Assembly: GCA_030144725.1 (NCBI GenBank)
Contig: JASKMD010000015.1
Coordinates: 3,291,425 to 3,355,424 of the forward strand
Length of the DNA: 64,000 nt
Direction: 5' to 3'
Source of the DNA: Haematococcus lacustris
Taxonomy: Eukaryota; Chlorophyta; Chlorophyceae; Chlamydomonadales; Haematococcaceae
Positions 16,170 through 26,900 of this stretch are shown piece by piece. The position numbers and the translations under genes were made by a program. How positions within the stretch are numbered: the stretch's first letter is position 1; each line of letters begins with the position of its first letter. Below the pieces are notes generated by a model. It had not been told where the DNA came from, searched no databases, and saw nothing but the letters and a program-made list of their open reading frames with translations.

Positions 16170-17152
16170 TCACTGTCGCTGTCGCTGGTGCCGCCGCTGC
16201 CACTTCCGCAGCAGGCCTCTGTCGCGCACGCACACCCACTCCTGGCCTGGTCTGCCTGGGTTAGGCATAGCTGGGCGGCCCAGCCAGCTGCTGAGCTCGC
16301 GGGGGCGGCCCGGCCCGGCTGCAATGCGGCGGATGTTCAGCGCGACTGACACGTCTCGATCGTAGAACCTGATGCCCGTGCTTGTTGAGCACATCAGGCC
16401 CCGGATGCGGGACCGCGTCGCCATGCTGCGCACCGGGCGCAGCCACCTGCAAGGCGACATACGTGTCAATGCACGTATGCAAGATTGCCAAACCAAGTGT
16501 TAAGTCAAGCTATGTTTAGTCTGAACGGGTGGTGGTGTGTGAGGTGCCATTCTACAGTTGTGTAATGACTCTACTCCTACAATGCAAATGCACCCGAGGT
16601 CTCTCACCTGAAGGACTCTGCTTGGCCTGCCACCACGTTGGTGCGGGCAGAGCTGACCCGGCTGGTGTGAAACTCATGCACCATCACCACACGCCCGGGG
16701 AAGTGCTTGCATGCCTCCCTGAGCATCTGCTTGACTGACACACCCTTGCTGCCAATGCTGCCGCTGCCACTAAAGCCTGCAGCCCCATAGGCCAGGGCCA
16801 GGGGCCGACCTGTGGCAGCCGAGTTGCAACGTACCCTGGCAACCCTCACAGTCTGCAGCCAAGGCACACAAGGAGAGACACATTGTGAGCTCAGGTCCAG
16901 CCATGGCAAAGACAAGCATCGTGAGCACACACACTAGCACACACACTGGCTGGGTACGGCCTACTCACCTCAGCCCAGAACCTGGCCACCGTGCGCTGCT
17001 TGCCTCCGTACAGCCGGAATCTGGCATTTGACCGCGCCCTCCTCTAAACCCGCAGCGGACACACCACTCATCAAGGTGTGCACTTTACTCTTCTTTGCGT
17101 GCCATGTGTTATTGTGATTGTTGCCCCAGTGCGCTGCACCGTTGGCCTGCAT
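16170..17152 (-). pseudogene. Fanzor (TnpB-like nuclease) copy B, internally deleted
   Basis: Three spliced segments. 17152-16975 starts MQANGAAHW (the same N-terminus as copy A) but passes, at about 17047, straight into RFRLYGGKQRTVARFWAE of the nuclease core. 16869-about 16616 carries LALAYGAAGF and VVMVHEFHTSRVSSARTN. 16446-16170 carries WLRPVRSMATRSRIRG, LMCSTSTG and FYDRDVSVALNIRR. The Glu in VHEFHTS and the Asp in YDRDVS match the second and third RuvC catalytic positions of Fanzor/TnpB. The central part containing the first RuvC Asp is missing, so guide-directed DNA cleavage is not expected. Donors GTGAGT and GTGAGA and a TTGCAG acceptor give phases that agree. The junction at 17046 is a precise internal deletion, as seen in non-autonomous transposon derivatives. 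Confidence 0.75.
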
Positions 17153-17379
17153 GTTCCGCTGAGCCTGACTTGGTTCTGGCGGCCGGTCAACCTAACTGTC
17201 CGAGGCATTACAATTACGTCTACGCTGTCTGTTTCTCTGCATTTTCATAACTCGCTTCGCTAACCGTGGCGCTAATTGCCTTTGATGTCCTGTTTTTCTG
17301 TTTTTTCTGGTTTTCCTGGTTTCCTGGTTTCCTGGTTTCCTGTTCCTGGTTGTTTTTTTCCTGGTTGTCAATTCGCATT
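17030..17379 (-). repeat. Fanzor 5'-terminal repeat, copy B
   Basis: About 350 bp in common, in direct orientation, with 20405-20749. It includes the first Fanzor codons, the upstream region and a CCTGGTTTTCC-rich tract. Similarity stops abruptly after AATTCGCATT in both copies, which I take as one terminus of the mobile element. Identity looks near 90 percent by eye. Confidence 0.8.
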
Positions 17380-17621
17380 CCTGCCAGATGACAACTTGGT
17401 TCGCCAGGCATGCACTCAACAATGAGGCACATGTTTCGAGCGTGACAAATGCTCCGTTCCACCTATCCACCGTTTCACCGTTCTTACATCTTCATTGCAA
17501 TCATAATCACAACCGCAAAACGACGGGGAACAGCCCCAGCCCCAGCCCCAGCCCCAGCCCCAGCCCCCACCCTGTGAGCCTTTGACGGTTGCACCACTCC
17601 TGCTCCCTGTCGTGCATGCAG

Positions 17622-18687
17622 GCGTACATTCACAGCCGCAACGTCATCCACAGGGTGGGTCTCAGGGCCTACAGGCGGCAGGTAGCCTGGTACACACTGG
17701 CAGGCAGTGCTGTGTAAGGAGCAGGCAGGGGTGGGGTGGCTGCGGGGCATGCTCCCTCACCTCCTGTTTGGCTGGCCCTGCCAGCAGTAAGGCTATCACC
17801 TGTGTGGGCAACTGCCCCACCGCTTCAATTCCATGTGAAGTTCCCAGCTGTGCAGCTGTGCGCACGTTGGACATAGCCACAGGCACTAGCCTGGCCTGCC
17901 TCTCACCCCAAACTGATCGTGTTGTTGTGCAGCGCATGGCACCTGTACTGAACCAAGATGCTCTGCTGCTGTTGCTGCCTGCTGTGCTGCAGGACCTGAA
18001 GCCAGACAATGTGTTGCTGCAGGACAGCCCTGACGGTGTGGTCGCCAAGGTGTGCCGGGCAGTCGGTGGGAGTCAGGACATGAGGCTGTAGCACCAGCAC
18101 CTCAGGCCCTCCTCAGCCAGGGCTCTCCTCCCCTGCACACTGCCATAGCCTTCCATCAGCCGCAAAGGTGGTGCTTGGCCACAGGTGGCTGACCTGGGCC
18201 TGAGTGTGGTCCTGGGGCGGCACCAGACCCACCTCAGCGACGCCCGTGCGGGCACTCCACTGTACATGGCGCCGAAGGTGCTGCTGGGCCACAGCAGCCG
18301 GGCAGGCGACGTGTACTGCTTTGGGGTGATGGCCTGGGAGCTGCTCCACGGCTGCACTGTGTGGACCCGGCTGCAACAGATGTGAGTGGAAAAAGCCTCT
18401 GCCTGCACCCTGGCTTGATTGCAGTTGCCCTGACCCTGCCTGTTAACGTCCCTCCCACTGCTTGGCATTTTTCTCATGCACTGTGCAGCACCAAGGAGCC
18501 GAGGTACCTGCAGGGCTTCAAGCCCCACCCCCAACTCTTTCATCACGACTGGCGGCGCCAGCTTGTAGGCCCTGCAGCGGCCCTGGTGCAGCCGGTGCTT
18601 AGGGGGCTGCAGGAGCTGGTGGACTGCTGCCTGCAGCCACGACCCAGTGCCCGCCCCTCCTTTGCTCCATCTCCGGCCTCTGCATAG
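17622..18687 (+). pseudogene. Orphan protein-kinase C-lobe
   Basis: Four exons with consistent phases: 17622-17654 (AYIHSRNVIHR), 17993-18049 (DLKPDNVLL), 18185-18381 (VADLGLSVVLG, AGTPLYMAPKVLLG, AGDVYCFGVMAWELL) and 18489-18687 (ending in a stop). This is the HRDLKPDN catalytic loop, the activation segment and helices F-I of a Ser/Thr kinase, in the tyrosine-kinase-like style common in algae. DFG is DLG, and the APE glutamate is Lys. There is no glycine loop, VAxK lysine or helix C upstream; instead Fanzor copy B ends 240 bp before the first exon. The reading frame itself is intact. It is either a gene decapitated by the Fanzor insertion or a captured fragment. Confidence 0.75.
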
Positions 18688-18699
18688 CCTAAGGTCGTT

Positions 18700-18932
18700 G
18701 ATTCAGATTACAGGGGTACAGGGCAGGCTGCTGCAGAGCCTGTGACAGGATGCCTGTGATGGGTAGGCCTTGCATAAACGTACATTTTTCTCTCTGCGGC
18801 CAGACATGGTCGTCACTGGCGTCCACCGTTCACCCATACGCTTTGCATGAGGTAACAATAAGTCACGCCCTGATGCCACATGGCCACCGCGTTTTCGTCG
18901 TGTATGGGGCTCCATGACCACGCCATGACCCA
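18700..18932. other. Spacer between kinase fragment and Fanzor copy A
   Basis: No coding signal. It contains three near-tandem copies of TAATGACCAC (18930-18955) and the 18-base string GACCACGCCATGACCCAC at about 18916 and again at 18958. The same string reappears at 20859, beyond the other end of copy A. These may mark element ends or footprints. Confidence 0.45.
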
Positions 18933-20584
18933 CTAATGACCACTAATGACCACTAATGACCACGCCATGACCCACTTGCTTAAGCTCACAGGCCGTCCTG
19001 TATCCCTCTCCTCCGCCAGCGGGTTGACAGCGCCCTCCTGCTTGCCCATGCGAGGCAGCTCGTCGGGCGGCCCTGCTGGCTTGGGGCGCGTGAACAACAC
19101 GCTGACCGCGACTCCGTCCGTGTGCACCACCTGTGCGAAGGTCTGCCCGTCGTTTGGCCAGAGGGATGCGCGGTTGGGCAGGAAGGCAAGCCACCGGTTG
19201 GCCACCTGCAGCCAACATCAACCGCCTCAACACACTTGTAGTCACCCAAAGAACATAAGTCAATGTTGCCACCAGCAGTATGCCTCAAGCAACAGGCCAC
19301 CAGCCATATGCCTCGAGCAACATGCCACCAAAAATATGCCTCAAGCAACATGCTAGGCTGGCCAGCTCAAGGCTCACTCACCTCACTGTCCTTGGGCCCG
19401 GCCACACCATTCCTGAACTTGGTCAAGGAGGTGATGTTCGCAGGGAGCATGCCAGCAGGCCGCATCAGGCCATAGACGGCCTTGGTGTCCAGCTTGATGT
19501 GGTGCGCCTTGCAGCTGCAGCTGGGTGTGAGCACAAAGGGGGAGGGGGGGCGGTAGGGCCTGGAGTTGGGCTGCCCCCCAAGTGCCTGCCAGTCTGCCCA
19601 GTCAGCCTGCCAGCTGACGTGGGCAGCCTCCAGCTGCCTGCTGGTGTCCACTGCATGACGCAGCAGGCTGCCCCGGTTGACCCCCATCTGCCGCCAGGCT
19701 TTGTCCACCACCACCACCCTGACCCACCCCCAGCAACCTCCGCTGCCTGGTCACCTCATCCCGCATGGCCTCAGTAGGCACCACCCCACCCTGACCCTGA
19801 CCCTGACCCTCTAGCCAGGTCACCACCTTCCCCCGCACACTCCGCACCACCCAGCTGCGCTGACGCTCAGTCCAGGCTGGCCTGCCATCCACGGGCCGCC
19901 CAAGGCGGCGCTGGTGCTCGTGTGAGCCAGCGATGACCCTGGCTCCAGCCAGAGCCACCGCTTGCCCAAGTCTGCGCTTGAACAGCTCGGTGAGGCTGTT
20001 GGCAAAGCTAGTCTCCAGCTTCCGGCCCACATCGTCGACGGCGTTGCAGTCGTGCGGATAGCGAGGTACAGCGTTGAGCTCGTCGCGGAGGCCCGGGTGC
20101 GCGGCCAACACAGCCACCACAGCTAAGCTGGGCCGAGAGCATGCCGGAGTAGCATCCGGGAGGGGGCAGTACCGCGGCCGAGCTGCAGGTACAGGTGGTG
20201 CTCCGCCAAATCCGGGATGACCGCGTCCTCAGCAGGGATTTCCTCCAAGAGCTCCTGGCCATCCGCAAGTACAGTGACGCGTGTGAAGCAGCCGCGCACC
20301 AGGAGGCCCAGCAGCAAGCTGGCGAGCAGCGCCCTCTTGCTGCAGGCCTCCACCCAAAGGACAAGTTGGTGGTAGAGCCGCGCCTCCACCACTTCGGACG
20401 GCACGACCGCGCCCGCCTCTAAACCCGCAGCGGACACACCACTCATCAAGGTGTGCATTTGACACTTCTTTGCGTGCCATGTGTTATTGTGGTTGTGGGC
20501 CCAGTGCGCTGCACCGTTGGCCTGCATGTTCCGCTGAGCCGGACGTGGTTCTGGCGGCACGGTCAACCTAACTGCCCGAGGCAT
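18933..20584 (-). pseudogene. Fanzor (TnpB-like nuclease) copy A, N-terminal half only
   Basis: Minus-strand exons: about 20584-20120 (MQANGAAHW..., then VEARLYHQLVLWVEACSKRA), about 20120-19790 (NAVDDVGRKLETSFANSLTE, LFKRRLGQAVALAG), about 19717-19383 (SLLRHAVDTSRQLEAAHVSW, HHIKLDTKAVYGLM) and 19206-18933 (VANRWLAFLPNRASLWPNDG, VVHTDGVAVSVLF). TDGVAVSV, preceded by a region rich in NxV and RL helices, is the classical Fanzor N-terminal architecture. The frame changes near 20120 without an obvious intron. The sequence stops at 18933 shortly after EERDTGRP, before any clear RuvC-I DPG motif; the C-terminal RuvC half is absent. It is thus complementary to copy B, which keeps only the C-terminal half. 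Inactive alone. Confidence 0.7.
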
Positions 20585-20749
20585 TACGATTACGTCTACG
20601 CTGTCTGTTTCGCTGCATTTTCGTAAGTCGATTCGCTAGCCGTGGCGCTAACTGCCTTTCGATGTCCTGGATATCCTGTTTTTTCCTGGTTTATCTGGTC
20701 TTCCTGGTTTTCCTGTTTCCTGGTTTTTTCCTGGTTTCCAATTCGCATT
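20405..20749 (-). repeat. Fanzor 5'-terminal repeat, copy A
   Basis: Direct repeat of 17030-17379 containing the upstream region and first codons of copy A, and ending at the same AATTCGCATT string. The conserved upstream part probably includes the element's promoter and 5' terminus; no matching inverted terminus was found on the other side. Confidence 0.8.
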
Positions 20750-20991
20750 ACAGCTGGTGGCCCCCGCCATTGGCCCCGAGAATCTGAGACGGTCTGGGGC
20801 GCGAACCTCCGTGTAGCTCGTTTTCATCTATGTTTTTATGTAGATTTGGGGCATAATGACCACGCCATGACCCACAAGCTCATAGTTTCACTCCGATTCG
20901 CACACGCGCCCAGCCGTGCCTGGCCTAGTCGCCTAGTCCCAGCCCTGCGTCTTCCTCGTGCCAAAGCATCAGGGGGCACCACCACCAGGCG

Positions 20992-23900
20992 ATGGCCACT
21001 ACGGGAGGGGCTCAGGGTCTGAAGGTAGAGCCAAAGCCATACATCTCGCATCGCAGCACTGCTGAGAGCTCCCGAAAATTCTTAGCACTTTTGCTGTAGG
21101 TGCGAGCAGGCCAGCTATCTCGCCTAGCGCCAGCAGTGCGCCTCCCAGTCCGACCAGGCAGCCGCTCGATTAGGGCCCAGGGCAAGTACAAAGTTGTCGA
21201 CTCACCGCTCGATGGTGCGTGGGCTACGCAGCGAGCAGCTGCGCATTTCTTCAACCTGCACCATAGCGCGGAGCCTACACCCCTTAGCGCGCATCTCACT
21301 GGCCGCATTCCTAGCCGCAGGATCGGGCATCAGCCTCTCTGAGCTGCTCTCCACACCAGTGCCAGCCCCAAAGGCTGAAGTCGCCCCGCCCACCGTAGTC
21401 GAACCCCCGTCTGCAACGCCGGATCTCCCGGCCAAGCAGCTGGTGGCGACGCCAGCAAATGAATCGGTCGCAGCGCCTGCGAGTAGGTGGTGCTGCACCG
21501 CGTTTGCCTGTCGTCTTAACCAGGCAGCCAGGCACGACGCAGGCTTGGCGGTGCTTTGTGTCCAGGTCCAGAAGTCGAAGCCGCGACTACAACAAGTGCG
21601 ACCCCGACCCCAGCCCCGACCCCAGCCCCAGCCGCAGCCACACCCCCAGCCCCTGTTGCACCCGACACCCCATCAGCCCTGCCAGCAGTAAACACACTAT
21701 CAGATGACCCTGGCCCTGGCCCTGCAGCCCAGGCGGATCAGCAGGTGCAGGGCAGCCTGTCAGGCCTGGACACGCGGCTTCAAGAGCCAGTCCCAGGTGA
21801 GGAGTGTGAGGGGTAGCCCAGCACATGGACGTCACTCATCACGTCATGGCATCCCTCAAACACGACGTTTTGGCTGACTTGGTGGTATCGGTGTCAACGC
21901 AAGTGTGGTGTCACACCTAGCAAAAACACTCACATGGAGCATGGTGGTGCTGGGGTGGGCGGTGTACTGCAAGTGGGCTTGCTGTCCAGCCCCCTGACAG
22001 CGTGCAAGCCAGGCACAGTCCGCAGGGGCTGAGAGGCTGCTAGGCCGCATGCCGCTGTCAGCTGGGGGTGAGGAGCAGCAGCAGTGGACTCCTAGGGCTG
22101 CCAGGGACCCCTGGCAATGGCTGGCCACCAGATCCAAGGGTGAAGGGGGTCAGGCTGGGCTCCAGGCTTGAGGTGCTGGCAGAACCACCTGCAGTCCCAG
22201 CCCCTAGCGGGGGATGGGTGCTAAGCAGCCTCACGGCAGTTGGCTGCAGCGGTGTAATGCTGGGGGTGTGGGACACATGGAAGGACCCATGTCCCCTGGG
22301 CCCCCCTGCTCAGCGGCCTGCAGAGGCACCCCGTGTGGCACCCCACCACCCTGACTGCCCACCCACCCTGGCCAGCCTGGCCAGCGCATGTCCCCTCATT
22401 TGCATGTGGACCATTGAGCTTGACCCAGCCAGCACAGCCACCCCCCCTGCGGCACAACAGGGTATGGCTGGCTGGCTGGCTGGCTGGCAGTAAGTCAGTA
22501 GGCAGCAGCAAACCAGCACAGCCACCTCCCTTGTGCCTCGGCTGGCTGACTGTCAATGTGTGTGAGGGTCAAGGGGTGAGAGGCGGAGTCCAGGCCGGAG
22601 GACATTGTGCCCGCCTAGGCTGGCCGGCAGCAGCAGCAGCAGCAGTAGCGCCGGGCTGGCTGGGGCATCAATAGTGCACCAGAGTGATGTGGTGAGGGGG
22701 AGGTCGGCTCCTGGAGGTGGGCAGGCAGGCAGGCAGGCGTGTGTGTGTGAAGTTAGGCAGGCATGTGAAGGAGGTGAGGTGGGGGTGACGGCAGCCACTG
22801 TGGCCTGCATGCCCACATTGTGCCCTGCAGTAGAAGTGGGTAGGGGAGATGTGGTTGGTGCCTGGCAGGCAGGCAGGCATGCGAAGGAGCTGTGTGTGAC
22901 GGCAGCCGTTGTGCCCTGCGTGCGGTGTGGAGGGAGGGTGGGGTGTGGCTGGCTGAGGGTGCGGTGCCCTTTTGTGCCCCCTGCAGGTCTGCCTGGGCTG
23001 GGGGAGGGGCTGGAGGAGCGGCTGGAGGGGGGGCTGACTTCGGCAACCCAGTCTGCCAGCAAGGCCCTGGCGGTGAGGGGGAGGGAGGGCAGGTGGGGGA
23101 AAGACGGGGAGGGAGGGGGGTGGGGGGAAGGGGGGTGGGGGAGGGAGTGGCAGCAGGCCTCTGCTTTCTGTCCTTGTTGGTTTTGCCCCTTCCCCCCTCC
23201 CCCCTCCTCCTTCCCCCTTCCATCGTGGCTGTCAAGCATGGCTCACACATCAAGGGGTTACAGGCTGCTGCTGGGTTGTCTGCTCCCCCCCCCACCTTGC
23301 CCTCCCCCCTACCCCTTGCCCCCCCATCACACGCAGGCCACAGGCGATGCCGTGGGTGGGGCTGTGGACTCCATCACTGAGGGGGTGGGCAGCGCGGTGG
23401 GGTCGCTGGCTCAGGAAGCTGGGCAGAAACTGGGTGGTGTGACAGAGAGTGTGAGCGCTCTGGCCCAGAAAGCTGGACAGAAGCTGGGGGGCGTGACCAG
23501 CGGCATGGCAGGGGGGCTAGATGCTTTGCAGCAAGAAGCTGGGCAGACACTTAGTGGTGTGACCGGGAGTGTCAGCGCCTTGGCCCAAGAAGCTGGCCAG
23601 AAGCTGAGCAGCGTGAGCAGTGGGGTGAGCAGGAGTGTGGAGGTGCTGGCGCTGGAAGCTGGGCAGAAGCTGGATGTGGTGACAGCCAAGGGTGCTGCCC
23701 TGGTTCAACAGCTGGAAGAGGTGGTTGGCAGCACCGGGGACATTGTGTGGCAGGCAGTGCCTGGACCAGCCCAGGAGGTGCTGCTGCAGGTGAGGGCGGG
23801 GCGGGGCGGGGCGGGGCGGGGCGGGGCGGGGCGGGGCGGGGCGGGGCGGGGCGGGGCGGGGCGGGGCGGGGCGGGGCGGGGCGGGGCGGGGCGGGGCGGG

Positions 23901-26900
23901 GCGGGGCGGGGCGGGGCGGGGCGGGGCGGGGCGGGGCGGGGCGGGGCGGGGCGGGGCGGGGGCGGGGCGGGGCGGGGCGGGGCGGGGCGGGGCGGGGCGG
24001 GGCGGGGCGGGGCGGGGCGGGGCGGGGCGGGGCGGGGCGGGGCGGGGCGGGGCGGGGCGGGGCGGGGCGGGGCGGGGCGGGGCGGGGCGGGGCGGGGCGG
24101 GGCGGGGTCCCCCACTGTATGCTTTGCTGGCTGTCTTGTCTGCAGGTGGGCGGCACTGCTGGCTCAGTGGTCCAGCTCGCTCTGGACAACCCCGGCGTCA
24201 CAGTCGGCCTGGCCACTGCTGCCACAGTGCCCGCGATCATCAACGCCTACAATGAGCGGTGCGAGCAACCCTGCGCGAGGTCCCTATAGCCCCTAGAGTA
24301 GCCACGCTACTGAGCTAGGCCGTCCATGCCACTTGGTGCTGCAAACCCACCATCACCGCTCCTTCAGCTGGAGATGCAGACATTGGTCTCATGGGCGCAG
24401 TCACAACCCTTACACCCTAGATTGCCTGCCTCGAGGAACATTGTCCGGCAGGCAAGAGGGGCAGGCACTCTTACCTTCCGCCATCCCACGCCCCCCTTCC
24501 CCCTGACCCCCCCTCTCCCCTGACATCTCCCCCCCCTCCCCCCTTCCCCCCCTCACTCCACGCCCCAGCCCCCCAGCTCTCCCCCCGGCCCCTCTCACCT
24601 TCCTCCCCTCGGCCCCCCTGACCACCCCCTGCCCCTCACCCCTGCCCCCCCCCCGGCCCCTCTCCCCCCGGCCCTCTCCAGCCCCCTGCACTCAAGCCCT
24701 GCTGGGTGTTGGTGGCTGCAGCTTTGCCGGCTTCTCCGGTGAGCTTGAGCCTGAGGCGGTGGCTGGCCTGCTTGCGGGTGAGGAGGCAGCGCTGCTGCTG
24801 GACATCCGCAGCGAGGCGCAGAGGGAGGAGGGCGGGCTGCTGGAGCTCAAGCTCAAGGCCAGGTGCAAGGCGGGGAGGGGGTGGGGGTGGGGGTGGGGGG
24901 GTGGGGGCTGGGGGCTGGGGGGTGGGGGTGGGGGGTGGAGGGTGGAGGGGGAGGTGTTGGGGGGAGTCCAGAGCTTCATGCCAGGCCAGGTCCTGGTTGG
25001 CCAGTCAAGGGGTCAGGCAGGCAGGCTGAGGTGGAGTAGGGCCGGGGCGAGGTGAGGAGGGGCGGGGTTGGGAGGGAAGGGGAGGAGGTAGGGAGGAGCT
25101 GAGGGGGGGAAGGCGGAAAAAAGGGAGGTGGGAAGGGGAGGGCATTGCAGGGGGTCCTTGGCTGTGGACTCACCCACCCTCTCTCACTCCCTCCCATCCC
25201 TGCCCCTCCTCACCTCGCCCCTGCCCTACTCCACCTTAACCTGCCCGCCTGCCTGCCTGCCTGACGTGCTCTGCGGCATGCTGGACCGCCCAGGTTCAAG
25301 GCTGCAGCGCTGCCCGTCAGCTTTGCGGAGGCGCAGGTGGCGGGCATGGAGCCGGCAGCGCTGCGCCAACTGTCCAACCGCCAGCAGCTGGTGCTTGCGG
25401 TGCACGCGGCCCTAGTGGCCGGGCTGAAGCAGGTGGAGTGGTGGAGGGGGGAAGGGGGGGCGGCGCTCCGCTCACAGCGACCACCGTGTCCTGGTGCAGC
25501 GCGGGGTGTGGGACAGGCACGACCCCTGCGTTCAGAGTGTGCATAAGACGTCGTCGTGGGAGGAGGGAGAAAGGGTCGGGGAGGGGGTGGGAGGGAAGGG
25601 GGGAGGGGGGAGGGGGTGGGAGGGAAGGGGGGAGGGGGGAGGGGGAGGGGGGGGGGGGAGGGTAGAGGGTGGAGGGTGGGGGGTGGTCTATGGGTGTGTA
25701 CCCTAGAGGGGTTGGTGAAGGGTGTGGCAAGGTCCTACACCTGGTTTGGGGGTGGGGGGTGGGTTGGGTGGTGGGCGGGGGGTGGGCTGGGTGTATGGCA
25801 CATGTGCTGCTCCCACGTCTTGTTTGCCCCTGCAGGTGAGCACCCCCCTGACCCGGGTGGTGGTCATGGACGCTGAGGGCAGCCCAGCGGCCCGCAGTGT
25901 GGCCCGGGCGGTGCGCGCTGAGGGGCTGTACAACGCCTACGTCATGAAGGTGGGCCCCGGGGCAGGCGGCCTACCCCTCAGCCCCCCCTCCAGGCAGGCG
26001 GCCTCCCCTTAAGCAGCAGACAGCAGCCCCCCTCACTTCCTAGCCTCCCAGCCTCCAGGGCCAGGCGGGGCAGGCGACCTTTCCCTTCCCTCCCCAAACC
26101 TAGCCCTTCTGCTGCTGCCCAGCTGCTGACCCTGTCCAGCCTCATGACTGCGCCGTGACCTCATATCTGAGGTGTATGCAAAATACAGAATGAAATATTT
26201 TTTCATAACTGGGGGGTGGACGGGGCCATTATGCTACCGATCTCCAGCCACTAAGCTAGCTCCGCGTCCAGCTAGCTCCGGGTACTCTGCAGCTTTCCGA
26301 AACAAGCAAGTATGGCTTGCACTTTGCAAGTTGCAAGTCGCGAGTCAAACGACTGATTCCGCGACTTGCGCGATAGCAATGCATGAATGCGCGGAAGCTT
26401 AGCTTAGAGATGATGCCACGCTGGCATGTATGTTTTGGGCTGGCATGTAAACAGCGAGCTTTGGGCTGGCAAGCCGTTTCGATGTATACAACTCAACATA
26501 ATTGACCCGCCGTTGACCGCGCTTTTGTAAAATTGACGGGCCGCGGGGTACGCTTTTGTATAAGTGACGGGCTCAGGTATACCAGATAGCCGCCTCTACC
26601 TCGCCCATTACGGTGTTTATGGTCGCATCGTCTCAGTCGGGTCGGTTACATAATGCCCATAGCTTGTTGTTGTTGCTTGAATCCGGGTGCTGTGCTCGTC
26701 GTGCTTGCCCTGAACTGCGCCTGCTGCTGCTGCCGTGGCCTGCCCGCTTCCACAGAGCGGGTTCCAGGGCTGGCAGCAGGCGCAGCTGCCCGTCACACTG
26801 AGCAGGGGCATCAGCTACGAGGCCTCGGCTGCTGACCTGGTGGCGGACAATGTGGAGGTCATACGGGAGCAGGTGTGAGGGGGAGGCAGGGGGCAGGGGG

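Noticed and set aside
16170..17152. Bacterial IS605 TnpB contamination
   Set aside because: The gene has spliceosomal introns with agreeing phases and the eukaryotic Fanzor N-terminal arrangement, so it is a native element.
22605..24296. 563-codon plus-strand ORF rich in AGRGG, and PAPPR frames opposite
   Set aside because: It reads through CAS introns and the GGGGC array; the true exons are short segments within it.
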